From Acidobacteriota bacterium (GTDB lineage: Bacteria; Acidobacteriota; UBA4820; DSQY01), in the NCBI GenBank assembly GCA_021814085.1, contig JAKAJA010000101.1:1-6874 (forward strand): a stretch of 6,874 nucleotides of DNA. Reading direction: 5' to 3'. The position numbers and the translations under genes were made by a program. This document shows positions 4,844 through 6,874 of the stretch, one piece after another. Below the pieces are notes generated by a model. It saw only the letters and a program-made list of their open reading frames with translations, had not been told where the DNA came from and did not search any database. Position 1 is the stretch's first letter; each line of letters starts with the position of its first letter.

Positions 4844-6349
4844 ATGCCCATCATCTTTGTCTGCGGGGTTCCGTTCGGAGGCGGGGAGAGGCTCGCCAAG
4901 AATCTGGCTCAGAAGCTGGGCTACGCCTACCTGAGCAGGGAAGACGTGGTCGCCAAGGCCAACGAGTGCGGCATCCCGGTCGGGAAGCTCGAAGTGGCCA
5001 TGATCAAGCGGCCCGTGGTCCAGGAGCGCATGGCCAAGCTCAAGGATCGCTACCTCGCCGTGGCCACGGCGACCATCTGCGAAAAGGCGGCGCAAGGGGG
5101 ACTGGTCTACTACGGCCGTGCGGGGCATTACCTCCTGCCGGGCGTATCCCACGTCCTCCGGGTCCGCCTCATCCCCGAGCACGCCGGACGCGTGGAAGCC
5201 GTGAAAGAGCGGATAAAGCTTTCCAGGGAGAAGGCGGAAGCCTTCCTCAAGAACGTGGATGATGACATCCGGTCATGGGTCCGCTTCGTGCACGGCGTGG
5301 ACATGGACGACCCCAGCCGCTACGACTTCGTGGTCAACCTCGAGAACGTGAGCCTTGACAATGTCGCCACGGCCCTCTGCGGCATCGCCGATCTCCCTGA
5401 CTTCAGGCCGACGCCCGCAAGCCTGCGCGCCATGGAAGACCGCCTGCTCCAGGCGCGCGTCCGGATCAAGTTGGCGCTGGACGAGAGAACTTCGGACGCC
5501 GACATCACGGTCCGGTCCACGGAGGGGGTCGTCACCATCACGTACATGCCCCGCCAGGCGGGGCTGGCCCACCTCATCCCCCAGGTGCTCGGCGACGTCC
5601 CGGGATGCCGGGAGATCCGTTGCACCATGGCCAGCACAAACATCCTGTGGGTGCAGGAAGCGTTCAGGGCCGACTCGGAGACTTTCCGCCAGGTGAACGA
5701 GCTGGCGAGGCGCTGGGGGGCGGCCGTGGAACTCCTCCTTTACAAGCCGGGGGGAGAAGAGACGGAGGCCATGCCCTTGGGGTTGGCCCCCTCGGTTGTC
5801 GCCCGCGCGGGAAACGGCGGCGTTGAGGACGACGTCCCGGCCACGCCGCCTTCCCCGGCGGACTCCTCCTTCCAGGAGACCATGGAGGCCCTGGTCCAGG
5901 AGGGCCGATGCGGAGGAGGGCAGAGGGTATCGGGGGGCCGCGAGCGGATCGGAGACGCCGTGAACCCGTCGGTGGCCTTCAGCATGGTCGTGGTGGGAGA
6001 CCTCTTTCTGGAGAAACCGCCGGCTGCCCGAACGCGCCTCACGAGGGAACTCACCATGTTCCTGGCGGAAAGGATGAAGGCCCCCGTCATCCAGACCGGC
6101 GACCTCGCCGCCCGCCTCCACCTGGGCGCCAGGGAGGGGCTGAAGGCGGTGGCCGCCACCGTTCTGGTGATTGGGATTTACGTAGCCGTGTTCTTGAACC
6201 AACCCTTCCTGCTGGATCTCCTGGGAGGGAAGGTCCACGAAGGCGCGCCCTGGCTCTCGGCGCTGGCGGTGGCTCTTCTCGCACCGATCATAGCGCTCTT
6301 ATACGGGACGGTTCTCGCCTCGGCGATGAAATGGTTGAAGATGGATTGA
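4844..6349 (+). CDS. Cytidylate-kinase-like protein with BON-like domain and two C-terminal membrane helices
   Basis: The product has 501 residues. Residues 1-180 resemble the cytidylate kinase-like family (PF13189 type, P-loop NTPase fold): strand and loop IIFVCGVPFGGGERLAKNLA at 3-22, LGYAYLSREDVV at 25-36, YYGRAGHYLLPG at 89-100, VLRVRLIPEHAGRV at 104-117, DDDIRSWVRFVHGVDMDDP at 139-157 and YDFVVNLENVSLD at 160-172. The loop lacks the usual GK[S/T]; as I recall this is common in the family and leaves activity uncertain. Residues about 193-262 look like a BON domain. Residues 302-375 are a Gly/Pro/Ala-rich linker. Residues 376-425 (FSMVVVGDLFLEKP, then ELTMFLAERMKAPVIQTGDL) form a small alpha/beta segment I cannot name. 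Membrane helices lie near 433-450 and 470-490, with a short loop between, so the N-terminal domains are probably cytosolic. The gene follows the previous stop by 141 bases and is 19 bases before the next permease. Real CMP phosphorylation is doubtful; a nucleotide-sensing role is equally possible. Confidence 0.8.
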   Translation: MPIIFVCGVPFGGGERLAKNLAQKLGYAYLSREDVVAKANECGIPVGKLEVAMIKRPVVQERMAKLKDRYLAVATATICEKAAQGGLVYYGRAGHYLLPGVSHVLRVRLIPEHAGRVEAVKERIKLSREKAEAFLKNVDDDIRSWVRFVHGVDMDDPSRYDFVVNLENVSLDNVATALCGIADLPDFRPTPASLRAMEDRLLQARVRIKLALDERTSDADITVRSTEGVVTITYMPRQAGLAHLIPQVLGDVPGCREIRCTMASTNILWVQEAFRADSETFRQVNELARRWGAAVELLLYKPGGEETEAMPLGLAPSVVARAGNGGVEDDVPATPPSPADSSFQETMEALVQEGRCGGGQRVSGGRERIGDAVNPSVAFSMVVVGDLFLEKPPAARTRLTRELTMFLAERMKAPVIQTGDLAARLHLGAREGLKAVAATVLVIGIYVAVFLNQPFLLDLLGGKVHEGAPWLSALAVALLAPIIALLYGTVLASAMKWLKMD

Positions 6350-6353
6350 CGAC

Positions 6354-6365
6354 GGGGGGAGAGAG
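6354..6365 (+). promoter_or_regulatory. Ribosome binding site of the second permease
   Basis: The tract GGGGGGAGAGAG lies three bases before ATG 6369, within the 19-base gap after the TGA at 6347-6349. It supports ATG 6369 and translation from the same message as the kinase-like gene. Confidence 0.55.
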
Positions 6366-6368
6366 CGG

Positions 6369-6874
6369 ATGACGCACGCATTGAGCGGCCTTTTCATCGA
6401 CCTCACGTGGGGCAACGGCCTGGCCCTGGTTCTCCTTGGCCTCATCGGGGGCATCCTCAGCGGCTTCACGGGAAGCGGGGCCGCCTTCATCATGACCCCC
6501 GGAATGATGAACCTCAAGGTCCCCGGCGTCATGGCCGTGGGGAGCAACATGGCCCACCGCTTCGGGAACAACATGATGGGGGCCAGGCGCCACGCGGGGC
6601 TCGGCAACGTGGACAAGCGGCTCGCGGCCATCCTTCTCGTGACGGCCATCGCGGGTGTCCAACTCGCCGTGTGGATCAACAGCAAGCTGTTCCATTCCGC
6701 CGCCGGCGGAGAATCCCACGCCGAAGGCGCGGGAGGCGGAGCCATTTCCAATCTCTACATCAGCCTCGTGTTCATCGGCGTCCTCTCCGTGGTGGGGGCC
6801 TTCATGCTGCGGGATGCCCTCCGGTCGAGGGATTCCAAGGAAGGATCCGGCCCCTCCATGGTGCTGGCGAACCT
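6369..6874 (+). CDS. Second TauE/SafE-family (TSUP) permease, N-terminal part (runs off the window)
   Basis: The frame stays open from ATG 6369 to the right edge, giving 168 complete residues. The first hydrophobic segment is near 17-33, followed by the TSUP repeat motif GGILSGFTGSGAAFIMTPGM at 27-46, then VPGVMAVGSNMAHRFGNNMMGARRHAGLGNVDKRL at 51-85 (a conserved stretch ending in the 'GxVDxxL' signature), a helix near 84-104, a Gly/His-containing loop at 107-126, and another helix near 129-147 before a basic cytosolic-type stretch. Only the first half of the usual two-repeat protein is visible. It is clearly in the same family as the permease at 326-1240 but belongs to another subgroup: TGSGAAF replaces GVGGGF, and an extra loop lies between helices. 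This suggests a non-redundant partner or a different substrate, which is inferred. Close spacing to the kinase-like gene suggests co-transcription. Confidence 0.85.
   Translation, partial: MTHALSGLFIDLTWGNGLALVLLGLIGGILSGFTGSGAAFIMTPGMMNLKVPGVMAVGSNMAHRFGNNMMGARRHAGLGNVDKRLAAILLVTAIAGVQLAVWINSKLFHSAAGGESHAEGAGGGAISNLYISLVFIGVLSVVGAFMLRDALRSRDSKEGSGPSMVLAN

Noticed and set aside
5273..6238. 321-codon open frame on the - strand
   Set aside because: It is antisense to the kinase-like gene, whose + strand frame carries clear domains; the - frame is compositionally biased shadow sequence.

Overview
The window is a GC-rich bacterial segment, roughly two-thirds G+C by eye, with strong G/C preference at third codon positions. 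All recognisable genes lie on the + strand. The gene families (TauE/SafE-type permeases, a TIGR02186-like membrane-anchored protein, a PEP/pyruvate-binding phosphotransferase-like protein, and cytidylate-kinase-like proteins carrying a BON domain) are a combination I associate with Desulfobacterota/deltaproteobacteria and related environmental lineages. That taxonomic guess comes from memory of the families and is low confidence. No rRNA, tRNA, CRISPR array, insertion sequence or phage gene was seen.

Layout from left to right. (1) Positions 2-235: the 3' end of a gene whose product ends in a BON-like domain. It resembles the middle of the later kinase-like gene, so it is probably the tail of a paralogue. 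(2) 326-1240: a complete nine-segment TauE/SafE-family (TSUP) permease. (3) 1242-2033: a TIGR02186/Alph_Pro_TM-like protein with a signal peptide and a C-terminal anchor, one base after the permease. (4) 2150-4702: an 850-residue protein with a PPDK/PEP-synthase-type ATP-binding domain and a phosphohistidine swivel domain. It lacks the PEP/pyruvate TIM barrel and carries a different C-terminal domain instead. (5) 4844-6349: a cytidylate-kinase-like domain, then a BON-like domain, a linker, an unrecognised segment and two membrane helices. (6) 6369 to the window edge: the start of a second, different TSUP permease.

Gaps are short (1, 19, 90, 116 and 141 bases), and none holds a convincing intrinsic terminator, so the set looks like one operon or closely coupled transcription units. 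A 9-bp inverted repeat sits directly before the ribosome binding site of the kinase-like gene and is the best candidate for local regulation.

Inferred working picture: two membrane permeases, probably for sulfur oxyanions or organosulfur/organic acids, are encoded with a periplasm-facing anchored protein, a cytosolic ATP-dependent histidine phosphotransferase of unknown acceptor, and one or two nucleotide-kinase-like proteins that may be regulatory. The repeated [kinase-BON]-[TSUP] pairing, seen at both ends of the locus, is the main reason to think of it as a functional module. No substrate can be read from the sequence.
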